From Tepidisphaeraceae bacterium (lineage in GTDB: Bacteria; Planctomycetota; Phycisphaerae; Tepidisphaerales; Tepidisphaeraceae), in assembly GCA_025450555.1 (NCBI GenBank), contig JANWHF010000276.1:1-5483 (forward strand): a stretch of 5,483 nucleotides of DNA, given 5' to 3'. This document shows, one piece after another, positions 1 to 5,253 of the stretch. The notes below the pieces were generated by a model. That model did no database searches. It had not been told where the DNA came from and worked only from the letters and a program-made list of their open reading frames with translations. A program made the translations under genes and the position numbers. Each line of letters starts with the position of its first letter. Positions within the stretch are counted from its first letter, which is position 1.

Positions 1-271
1 GCAACCTGATACGATCCCGCCGCGAGCGCGGGCCGCGCGGCTTATCCATCATGTCATAAAAAAATCCCAGCACATGCGGCGCCTTATTGACCAGGTCCAG
101 ATACATCTGGCCATAGACTTTGCGAAACGCCGGGTTGGTCAACGTGAGCAGATCGATGTTCTTCACGATCGCGGCTGGGTCTGTCTCGCGCAGCGCGAGC
201 TCCACCGCTTGAGCCGCCCGCATATGTCCCGCCCCGACGGATGCCGAGAGTACCAGGATCCTTTTTGGCAT
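1..271 (-). CDS. MGDG synthase-type glycosyltransferase, N-terminal part (runs off left edge)
   Basis: Reading the minus strand from the ATG at 271-269 gives 90 open codons to the window edge, starting MPKRILVLSASVGAGHMRAA. A short hydrophobic beta strand followed by the glycine-rich S-A-S-x-G-A-G-H-x-x-A-A motif (residues 9-20) and a helix is the hallmark N-terminus of the MGDG synthase / processive diacylglycerol glucosyltransferase family. These GT28-like GT-B enzymes move a sugar from a UDP-sugar to diacylglycerol or another membrane lipid on the cytoplasmic membrane face. No signal peptide is seen, as expected. The C-terminal nucleotide-sugar-binding half lies outside the window, so the sugar and acceptor cannot be read. 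Only a weak purine stretch (GGACGG, 9-14 nt upstream) could serve as ribosome binding site. A shorter overlapping minus-strand ORF in another frame (84-287) is its shadow. Family is fairly sure, substrate unknown. Confidence 0.85.
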   Translation of the reverse strand, partial: MPKRILVLSASVGAGHMRAAQAVELALRETDPAAIVKNIDLLTLTNPAFRKVYGQMYLDLVNKAPHVLGFFYDMMDKPRGPRSRRDRIRL

Positions 272-301
272 GAGAGTTTCCGTCCAAATTCTTTATTCAC
301 C

Positions 302-325
302 ACGGAGGTACGGAGACACGGAGGT
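302..325. repeat. Outer left arm: three 8-nt tandem units (ACGGAGNN)
   Basis: Three consecutive 8-mers, ACGGAGGT, ACGGAGAC and ACGGAGGT, occupy 302-309, 310-317 and 318-325, preceded by ATTCACC at 295-301. They form the outer left arm of the nested palindrome. Confidence 0.8.
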
Positions 326-412
326 CAGGTTTTGCTGAAAGTATGGGCCGCTGCGAGGGACGCCATTGGATTTTGATTTTTTAAAAGCCCTTCACGATTC
401 CCGATCGCATTT

Positions 413-497
413 AGCGCCAAGGAAGCCAAGGAGCCAAGAAATTCTCATTTGATTTTTTACTCTTGGCGCCCTTGGCATTCTTGGCGTCCTTGGCGCT
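413..497. repeat. Inner arms: 9-nt tandem units (GCCAAG / CTTGGC) facing each other
   Basis: The left inner arm has three units ending in GCCAAG at 413-421, 422-430 and 431-438, the last shortened to 8 nt. The right inner arm has four exact 9-nt units beginning CTTGGC at 462-470, 471-479, 480-488 and 489-497. The two arrays are in opposite orientation around an AT-rich 20-nt centre, so a transcript from either strand could fold into a long hairpin. The unit length of 9 differs from the 8-nt unit of the outer arms. Confidence 0.8.
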
Positions 498-582
498 AAA
501 TAACAGTAAGCGCAGACAGCAGACAGAAAAACGATTCAAAACCACCATCCCCCGCATCGGCCCTCCACTCCAGCAGAACCAC

Positions 583-606
583 ACCTCCGTGTCTCCGTGC
601 CTCCGT
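583..606. repeat. Outer right arm: three 8-nt tandem units (NNCTCCGT)
   Basis: ACCTCCGT, GTCTCCGT and GCCTCCGT at 583-590, 591-598 and 599-606 followed by GGTGAAT mirror the outer left arm with one mismatch over 31 nt. The arm ends 8 bp downstream of the hydrolase stop codon on the minus strand. Confidence 0.8.
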
Positions 607-621
607 GGTGAATTCTCTTCT

Positions 622-1797
622 TCAATGTGCCGCCGCCTGCTGGAATGCCAGCCGCGTGGGCGAGGCGTCGGAATTGGGGAAGTCGGCGCGTTGCACCATC
701 AGGATATAGATCCGGTCGGCCTTTGAATCGATCCAGGCTTGGGTGCCATACGCGCCGCCGTGGCCATGCGTGCCGGGCGAGAGCATTGCGGTGATGCCCT
801 GCGGCTCGCGGACGACGCACCAGCCCAGCCCCCAGCCGTTGCCCGGCGTAAAGCCGGTTTTTAGATCTCCACTCTGGACGCTGGTCATCTTCTCGACCGT
901 TTCGCGCTTTAAATATTGGTGCCCATCCAATGTGCCTTCGTTAATGATCATCTGACAGAATCGGCAGTAATCCGGCGCGGTCGAAAACAGCCCGCCATTG
1001 GGCGCCGGATAGCGATCGTGCGAGGTGAGTGGCACTCCGCCGAACATCGCGATCGGCGCCGGTTCCAGCTGATCCCCGACGCGCTTGTAGCTGACCGCCA
1101 ATCGATCGGCCTGCTCCTGCGTCGGATAAAACGTCGTGTCCTTCATCCCCAGCGGCGTAAACAAATGCTGCTGCAGAAAATCAGGATAAGACTGCCCCGA
1201 CACGATCTCGATGATCCGCCCCAGCGTGTTGATCCCCGCCTGGCAATACTGCCATTTGCTGCCCGGGACAAAGAGCAGCGGGCGCTCGGTGTAATGTGCG
1301 ATCAACTGCTCCAGATTCTTCGACGAATGCGCCTCCGCGCTGCTCGCCTCGGCCATGCCGGATGAATGGGTCAGCAGGTGCTTGAGCGTGACGACATGCT
1401 CGACGCCGTCTTTGGTTTTCAGATGCGCCAGCTCCGGGATGTATTTCCCAACCGGATCATCCACCGAAAGCTTCCCCTGCTCTTCGAGCATCATGATCGC
1501 CGTTGCCGTGATCGGCTTGGTCATCGACGCGATCCAAAACAGCGAATCGGTTTTCATCGGCTTATGGTTCGCAATATCCGCCTGCCCCACCGCGCTGAGA
1601 TGAAGCACGGAATTATGCGTCGCCACCAGCGTCACCGCGCCCGCGATCTCATGTTGCGCGATCTGCTGCTGCATCGCCTGGTCGATTGCCGCGAGGCGCG
1701 GCGCATCCTCCGCGCGCGATAGCGCGCTCATAGCGACTAATCCCAATAGAATTCCGAGGGCGAGAGGTATCTTCCCGATGCGGTGCGAAGTGTTCAT
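622..1797 (-). CDS. Secreted serine hydrolase, class C beta-lactamase / PBP-like family
   Basis: Encodes 391 residues from the ATG at 1797-1795. Residues 1-29 form a signal peptide: basic start, hydrophobic core around 10-25, likely cleavage after SRA (29). The mature part has the AmpC/esterase-EstB fold signature. The nucleophile motif S-M-T-K has Ser91 and Lys94. The second catalytic motif is Y-C-Q at 184-186, inside a segment like the usual YxNxGYxxLGRIIExVSG, with Gln where Asn is common. The third motif is H-G-G at 346-348, in place of KTG. The length fits the family. These proteins act outside the cytoplasm as carboxylesterases, D-amino-acid peptidases or, less often, beta-lactamases; the reaction here cannot be named. 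An alternative GTG start at 1872 would add 25 residues before the signal peptide and is unlikely. No strong Shine-Dalgarno precedes the ATG. The next minus-strand gene downstream is the glycosyltransferase, across the palindrome. Confidence 0.9.
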   Translation of the reverse strand: MNTSHRIGKIPLALGILLGLVAMSALSRAEDAPRLAAIDQAMQQQIAQHEIAGAVTLVATHNSVLHLSAVGQADIANHKPMKTDSLFWIASMTKPITATAIMMLEEQGKLSVDDPVGKYIPELAHLKTKDGVEHVVTLKHLLTHSSGMAEASSAEAHSSKNLEQLIAHYTERPLLFVPGSKWQYCQAGINTLGRIIEIVSGQSYPDFLQQHLFTPLGMKDTTFYPTQEQADRLAVSYKRVGDQLEPAPIAMFGGVPLTSHDRYPAPNGGLFSTAPDYCRFCQMIINEGTLDGHQYLKRETVEKMTSVQSGDLKTGFTPGNGWGLGWCVVREPQGITAMLSPGTHGHGGAYGTQAWIDSKADRIYILMVQRADFPNSDASPTRLAFQQAAAH

Positions 1798-1877
1798 GAA
1801 CGGAAAGTGTAACCGAGCGCGACAAAAGCGGAAGTAAAACCTAAGACCGTCTATGCGCAGCGTCGTTCTCACTCACT

Positions 1878-1982
1878 TTAGCCGCCCCTTTGTGGGACGC
1901 ATCCGAGGCGCGCCCCGCGCAAGAACTTTTCGAGCAACCATTCGCGCCGCTCCGCGGTCGCGATCGTAGTCTCCGTTATCAC
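1878..1982 (-). CDS. Possible 34-residue small ORF (doubtful)
   Basis: A GTG at 1982-1980 opens 34 codons ending in TAA at 1880-1878. The peptide has an E-R-R-E-W-L-L-E-K-F-L-R-G segment in its middle (residues 11-23) that could form an amphipathic helix. About four in five third codon positions are G or C, as expected for a coding frame in this genome. The GTG lies only 8 nt after a minus-strand TATAAT (1996-1991), so a transcript from it would be almost leaderless, and no Shine-Dalgarno is present. It could be a leader peptide, a relic of a longer gene, or chance. No family is recognised. Confidence 0.2.
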   Translation of the reverse strand: MITETTIATAERREWLLEKFLRGARLGCVPQRGG

Positions 1983-1990
1983 CCGCAAAA

Positions 1991-1996
1991 ATTATA
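1991..1996 (-). promoter_or_regulatory. Candidate -10 box upstream of the hydrolase gene
   Basis: The minus strand reads TATAAT at 1996-1991 inside an AT-rich island. No good -35 hexamer is present at 16-18 bp (best is ATTTTC), and there is no TG extension. If used, transcription would start near 1984 and leave a leader of about 187 nt before the hydrolase ATG. The match of the hexamer itself is perfect; its use is uncertain. Confidence 0.35.
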
Positions 1997-2026
1997 AAAT
2001 AGTATTGACAACTGAAAATACAAATG

Positions 2027-2092
2027 AACCGTTCCGGTGTTACAGGATCAAAGGCGAGCCAATCCGCTGTAAGATCAGTCAGCCGAACGGTT
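2027..2092. repeat. Nested inverted repeat (possible structured RNA or operator)
   Basis: The outer arms AACCGTTC (2027-2034) and GAACGGTT (2085-2092) are perfect 8-bp reverse complements. Inside, TTACA (2040-2044) pairs with TGTAA (2068-2072), and GGAT (2045-2048) with ATCC (2062-2065) across a 2-nt bulge. The loop is 13 nt. There is no T-run directly after either end, so it is not a classical intrinsic terminator. It may mark the end of the FtsB-like transcript or act as a regulatory site for the hydrolase. Confidence 0.5.
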
Positions 2093-2112
2093 TAAGTTAT
2101 GTTTAGGGCAGG

Positions 2113-2150
2113 AATGTTACATCCCGCCGCGCGCCACATTTTGTAACATT
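2113..2150. repeat. 9-bp perfect inverted repeat just downstream of the FtsB-like gene
   Basis: AATGTTACA (2113-2121) and TGTAACATT (2142-2150) are perfect reverse complements, separated by a 20-nt GC-rich spacer. The element starts 12 bp after the stop codon of the minus-strand FtsB-like gene, where a terminator would be expected. No U-run follows on the minus strand, so a Rho-independent terminator is not supported. A hairpin that stabilises the mRNA 3' end, or a binding site with two half-sites, is possible. Confidence 0.5.
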
Positions 2151-2162
2151 GTGTCACGTGCG

Positions 2163-3695
2163 TCAGGCTGCCGCGCGCCCGCCCGTTCTTTGCGGCGTAG
2201 CGCCGAGCACGAGGCCGAAGGCGATCATGGCCAGCGCGATGCCGGTGAGGTAGAGACGGTTGCGGGCGCTGTAACAGAGGGTGGCGATGGTGCCGCTGAG
2301 GGGCTTGTAGGGCGGCGGCGCGGGAGGCGGGCTGACAGCCGTGATCTGGAACGGCGACATGTCCGGTTTTTCGTCGCGGATCTTCAAAACATGCTGCCCC
2401 TTGCGCACGCGCTTGAGCTGGCGCTGGGCCAGGCGCTCGGCCAGGCTCGGATCATCGACGATCTTCTTGAGGAACTCCTGGTTGACCGACACCTGCTTTT
2501 GAATCAGCGACAGGTCGGACTTGAGCGTCATCTTTTCATACGCGAGCCGACGGTTGGCATCGATCTGCGGCATCACCATGCAGCAGGCGATGATCGCGAT
2601 GCCGGCGCACAGCAGCGGAATCGTCCAGCCGCCGCCATCGGAGGCGACCGGTGCGAGTTCGCGGTCCAGTTCCGGGTCTTCCCAGCGCGGCTCGGGGATG
2701 TCGGCTTCGTCTTCGGTGAAGACCGCCTCCGCCAGGTCGGCATCCTCTTCCTCGGCTTCGTCGTATTCAGAGTCTTCTTCGTCGAGCCATTCCTCTTGCT
2801 GGGGCGGCGCGTAGCTTCGCACCTGCGGCCGAGGTTCCGGATCTGGCTCTCGAGCGACTTCGTCGGGAACCGTCTGCGCAGATTCGATTTCAACAGGCTC
2901 TGAAATCGTCGCGGCTTCAAGCACATCGCGAAGCGCATCAGCAGAAACCGGAACATCTTCAACTGGTTCTGCAAATGCTTCGACGGTGAGCCCATGATCT
3001 GCGACTTCCAACGGCGGCGCTTCGCCGACGGCTTGCGTGATGTCAGCAATCTCTTCAATCGTGTCCGGCATGGCATCCAGCGCGGCAATCGTTTCGCCAA
3101 ACATTTCAGTCGTTCCAGAATCGGCAGGAGCAATCAATTCTGGTTGCGGATCGATGCTGGTTGTGATGGTCGTGGAAGAGTCGGACGCTTGCGATGCCGT
3201 GGGTTCCGCAAGAGCTTCATCGATGCGGAGATCCAGAAGAGAACCGGATTCGCTTTGGGCCGGTGCAGGAGCGATCACGGCTGCCGCGGGCAGCGAAACA
3301 TCCTCAGATTGCGCGGGCAATTCCGCTTCAAATACCAACGCCGGTAGCGTGCAGAGCGAATCTACGCGCTGCACGGCATCGACTTCATCCCATTGCCAAG
3401 GTTCATGGGAGACTGTAACCGCTTCTGTCGGTGCGGAGATCTCCGCCTGCGGAGCGATCATCTGCGCAGCAATTGCCTCGGCTGGTGCCGCAACAGGTTC
3501 GCCTTCAGGAAGCGTTTCGGTTTTCGCGACGATGCTCGGAGTAGATTCCTCAATGAAATACGCGGCCACGCCCTCCGCCTCATCCTCGGCGTGCGGCTTG
3601 GGCGCGGGCCCGCGGGCCGGCTCGTCGGGATCGATCAGCTCCCAGGGGGTCAGGGAAGAGTCGTTCTCGTTTTTCTTGCCGGCCAATGGGTCCAT
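2163..3695 (-). CDS. DivIC/FtsB-like membrane protein with long acidic N-terminal extension
   Basis: Encodes 510 residues. Residues 1-350 are rich in Ala, Glu, Asp, Pro and Ser with few basic residues and are probably disordered; 25 of residues 301-346 are Glu or Asp. A first membrane helix spans about 356-376. After it comes a polar heptad-like segment (382-413) and then a DivIC-type end, D-D-P-S-L-A-E-R-L-A-Q-R-Q-L-K-R-V-R-K-G (414-433), resembling the septum formation initiator family (FtsB/DivIC). A Pro-rich linker (455-464) and a second hydrophobic helix (about 481-499) follow. Usual family members have about 100 residues, one membrane helix and short cytoplasmic tails. FtsB/DivIC proteins link FtsL and FtsQ/DivIB in the divisome. 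The position 12 bp after enolase matches the known eno-ftsB neighbourhood. The predicted topology (inference) has the acidic tail in the cytoplasm and the coiled coil outside. Division role is likely but not proven; the extension's function is unknown. Confidence 0.8.
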   Translation of the reverse strand: MDPLAGKKNENDSSLTPWELIDPDEPARGPAPKPHAEDEAEGVAAYFIEESTPSIVAKTETLPEGEPVAAPAEAIAAQMIAPQAEISAPTEAVTVSHEPWQWDEVDAVQRVDSLCTLPALVFEAELPAQSEDVSLPAAAVIAPAPAQSESGSLLDLRIDEALAEPTASQASDSSTTITTSIDPQPELIAPADSGTTEMFGETIAALDAMPDTIEEIADITQAVGEAPPLEVADHGLTVEAFAEPVEDVPVSADALRDVLEAATISEPVEIESAQTVPDEVAREPDPEPRPQVRSYAPPQQEEWLDEEDSEYDEAEEEDADLAEAVFTEDEADIPEPRWEDPELDRELAPVASDGGGWTIPLLCAGIAIIACCMVMPQIDANRRLAYEKMTLKSDLSLIQKQVSVNQEFLKKIVDDPSLAERLAQRQLKRVRKGQHVLKIRDEKPDMSPFQITAVSPPPAPPPYKPLSGTIATLCYSARNRLYLTGIALAMIAFGLVLGATPQRTGGRAAA

Positions 3696-3705
3696 CGTAG
3701 CGTTT

Positions 3706-3710
3706 TCCTA
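3706..3710 (-). promoter_or_regulatory. Ribosome binding site formed partly by the enolase stop codon
   Basis: On the minus strand the end of enolase reads TAG followed by GA, so AGGA (3709-3706) overlaps the stop codon and lies 10 nt before the ATG of the FtsB-like gene. This supports that ATG as the start and suggests translation of the two genes is coupled. Confidence 0.5.
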
Positions 3711-4997
3711 TTTGTTCCAGAACGCGGCCCCGTATTGGGCGCGCTCGCCGAGCTGCTCTTCGATGCGCAGAAGCTGGTTGTACTTGGCGACGCGATCGCT
3801 GCGCGCGGGCGCGCCGGTCTTGATCTGGCCGCAGTTGGTGGCCACCGCGATATCGGAAATCGTGCTGTCTTCGGTTTCACCGCTGCGATGCGAGAGCACG
3901 GCCGAGTAGCCATTGCGAATGGCCATGTTCACCGCGGCAAAGGTTTCGCTGAGCGTGCCGATCTGATTGACTTTCACGAGGATCGAGTTGGCGGTGCCGG
4001 TCTTGATGCCCTTCTCGAGGAACTTCACGTTGGTGACGAAGAGGTCATCGCCGACGAGCTGAAGCTTCTTGCCCATGCGATCGGTCATTAGCTTCCAGCC
4101 GTGCCAGTCATTTTCCGCGCACCCGTCTTCGATCGAGCGGATGGGATACTTGTCGGCCCACTTGGCCCAGTAATCGACCATTTCCTCGGGGCGAAGGACC
4201 TTATCGGGGTTGCTCTTGAAGAACTTGTAGCCCTTCTTTTCGTTGTCCCACAATTCGCTGGCCGCTGGGTCGAGCGCGACGAACACCTGCTTGCCAAATT
4301 CATAGCCGGCCGCGGTGACGGCTTCGCCGATCACCTTCAGCGCGTCTTCATTGTCCTTCAGATCGGGAGCGAAGCCGCCCTCGTCGCCGACGGCGGTGCT
4401 CATCTTGTTCTTGTGCAGAACCTTCTTGAGCGCGTGATAGATCTCGACGCCGGCGCGCAGCCCGTCGGCAAAGCTGTCGAAGCCCCAGGGTTGAATCATG
4501 AATTCCTGGAAATCGACGTTGTTGTCGGCATGCTTGCCACCGTTGAGGATGTTCATCATCGGCACCGGCAGCGTGCGTGCCGCGGGGCCCCCAAGGTAAC
4601 GATACAGAGGCAGCGAGCAGACTTCCGCCGCAGCCTTGGCGACGGCCATGGAGACGCCGAGAATCGCGTTGGCTCCGAGCTTGGCTTTGTTTGGGGTCCC
4701 ATCCAGCTCGATCATGAGCTGATCGATGGCTTCCTGATCGCGCGGATCCAGGCCGATGAGCTCGGGTGCGATCTTGGTGTTGACGTTTTCGACCGCCTTG
4801 GAAACGCCCTTGCCGACCCAGCGTTTTTTGTCATCATCGCGCAATTCGACGGCTTCATGCTCGCCGGTGCTGGCGCCGCTGGGGACCGCGGCACGGCCAA
4901 GGGTGCCGTCTTCCAGCACGACGTCCACTTCGACGGTGGGGTTGCCGCGGGAATCCAGAATCTGCCGGCCCTGGATGAACTCGATATTGATGCTCAT
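3708..4997 (-). CDS. eno: Enolase (phosphopyruvate hydratase)
   Basis: Encodes 429 residues, the normal length, from the ATG at 4997-4995. A TTG two codons upstream is also in frame but less likely. The cytoplasmic glycolytic enzyme interconverts 2-phosphoglycerate and phosphoenolpyruvate using Mg2+. The N-terminal domain has the I-x-x-R-x-I-L-D-S-R-G-N-P-T-V-E motif and the mobile loop S-G-A-S-T-G-E-H (40-47). The barrel domain has G-D-E-G-G-F-A-P (204-211) with the catalytic Glu206. Metal ligands are Asp243, Glu290 and Asp317. The signature I-L-V-K-V-N-Q-I-G-T (339-348) carries catalytic Lys342, S-H-R-S-G-E-T (369-375) carries His370, and Lys393 follows in Q-I-K-T-G-A. All key residues are present, so the enzyme should be active. 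It is the first gene of a probable two-gene unit with the FtsB-like gene. No strong Shine-Dalgarno is seen before the ATG. Confidence 0.98.
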   Translation of the reverse strand: MSINIEFIQGRQILDSRGNPTVEVDVVLEDGTLGRAAVPSGASTGEHEAVELRDDDKKRWVGKGVSKAVENVNTKIAPELIGLDPRDQEAIDQLMIELDGTPNKAKLGANAILGVSMAVAKAAAEVCSLPLYRYLGGPAARTLPVPMMNILNGGKHADNNVDFQEFMIQPWGFDSFADGLRAGVEIYHALKKVLHKNKMSTAVGDEGGFAPDLKDNEDALKVIGEAVTAAGYEFGKQVFVALDPAASELWDNEKKGYKFFKSNPDKVLRPEEMVDYWAKWADKYPIRSIEDGCAENDWHGWKLMTDRMGKKLQLVGDDLFVTNVKFLEKGIKTGTANSILVKVNQIGTLSETFAAVNMAIRNGYSAVLSHRSGETEDSTISDIAVATNCGQIKTGAPARSDRVAKYNQLLRIEEQLGERAQYGAAFWNK

Positions 4998-5133
4998 GTT
5001 CAAAAAGCGCCGATCGCGGCCCAGAGCCCGTAAACGATGAAAAAACGAAGGCCCGGCTCAAAAGCGTGCGATCCGCTGCTTCTCCTTGTGATTATCGGAC
5101 GCGGGGAACAGAAAACTATAACAGCGGGGGTTG

Positions 5134-5161
5134 AGTCTATGCGCGAGGGGAAAGGTGTCAA
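5134..5161 (-). promoter_or_regulatory. Candidate sigma70-type promoter of eno
   Basis: On the minus strand a perfect TTGACA (5161-5156) is followed after 16 bp by TAGACT (5139-5134), which matches TATAAT at four positions including the key T-A and final T. The predicted start near 5127 gives an untranslated leader of about 130 nt before the enolase ATG. It is the best promoter-like pair upstream of eno. Confidence 0.5.
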
Positions 5162-5228
5162 ACGGCGATGCCCTCGGATGCCACAGGTATTGCGCAGGGA
5201 AAGGATTGCAATGAAGTTACCGCGTCCA

Positions 5229-5237
5229 TGGTATAAT
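5229..5237 (+). promoter_or_regulatory. Extended -10 promoter of the antitoxin-like gene
   Basis: TGGTATAAT is a perfect extended -10 element (TGn-TATAAT). Such promoters need little from the -35 region, and only a poor one is seen (TTGCAA at 5206-5211, with a 20-bp spacer). The start point would fall near 5243-5245, about 10 nt before the ATG. Confidence 0.6.
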
Positions 5238-5243
5238 TGGCAT

Positions 5244-5248
5244 AGGAG
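5244..5248 (+). promoter_or_regulatory. Shine-Dalgarno AGGAG fixing the start at 5254
   Basis: AGGAG lies 5 nt before the ATG at 5254 and is the clearest ribosome binding site in the window. It coincides with the predicted transcription start, so the leader would be extremely short. Confidence 0.75.
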
Positions 5249-5253
5249 TTCAA

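Larger units (their letters stand above)
295..613. repeat. Large nested imperfect palindrome filling the 272-621 intergenic gap
   Basis: The gap between the hydrolase stop and the glycosyltransferase start is one symmetric element centred near 454. The outer arms 295-325 and 583-613 are reverse complements at 30 of 31 positions. Similarity continues inward in weaker form (326-337 against 571-582 match at 9 of 12, and 338-366 against about 543-570 partly). The inner arms 410-440 and 461-500 are again reverse complementary, starting with a perfect 12-nt match (TTTAGCGCCAAG). The central 20 nt (441-460) are AT-rich. Only the segments around 370-409 and 501-525 do not pair clearly. No ORF with a plausible start and domain lies inside. 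It could be a non-autonomous mobile or dispersed repeat, or a structured RNA segment between two minus-strand genes; the sequence does not decide between these. Confidence 0.85.
1798..2162. other. 365-bp intergenic region between two minus-strand genes
   Basis: Between the FtsB-like gene's stop and the hydrolase start. The part next to the hydrolase (1798-1975) is GC-rich with no evident motif apart from a doubtful short ORF. The stretch 1985-2030 is clearly AT-rich and carries a TATAAT on the minus strand. Two inverted repeats follow at 2027-2092 and 2113-2150. No tRNA, rRNA or recognisable RNA family was seen. The region probably holds the end of the eno/FtsB-like transcript and the promoter of the hydrolase. 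Confidence 0.6.

Noticed and set aside
84..287. 67-codon minus-strand ORF near the left edge
   Set aside because: It is in another frame over the glycosyltransferase start, whose own frame gives the clear SxSxGAGH motif.
302..606. CRISPR array
   Set aside because: The repeats are contiguous 8- or 9-nt units without unique spacers and in opposing orientation.
287..616. AATTCT at both edges of the palindrome as a target-site duplication
   Set aside because: On the right it overlaps the repeat arm and on the left it lies outside it, so the positions are not equivalent; a 6-nt match can be chance.
1798..1872. GTG start at 1872 for the hydrolase
   Set aside because: The added 25 residues are Arg- and Phe-rich and precede a well-formed signal peptide; the ATG at 1797 is the better start.
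2005..2010. Plus-strand TTGACA as a -35 box
   Set aside because: There is no -10-like hexamer at 16-18 bp and no plus-strand gene downstream, only a 23-codon ATG frame at 2024-2095 without a ribosome binding site.
2031..2092. Resemblance to a cobalamin riboswitch (CCGGTG, CCGCTGTAA and GTCAG words on the plus strand)
   Set aside because: The element is far too short, lacks the GCCACTG and AGGAGACCTGCC-type boxes, and no plus-strand gene follows it.
2151..3909. Several plus-strand ORFs opposite the FtsB-like gene (2151-2903, 3037-3909 and others)
   Set aside because: They overlap each other and the supported minus-strand gene. Their biased composition reflects the Glu/Asp/Ala-rich codons on the other strand.
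5002..5020. Short hairpin plus T-run just before the enolase start as an attenuator
   Set aside because: The stem (GCCG/CGGC) is only 4 bp, with two bases before the five Ts; too weak for an intrinsic terminator.
4101..5033. 310-codon plus-strand ORF opposite enolase
   Set aside because: It is antisense to a complete enolase with all catalytic residues. Long antisense frames are common opposite GC-rich coding sequence and the translation shows no recognisable domain.
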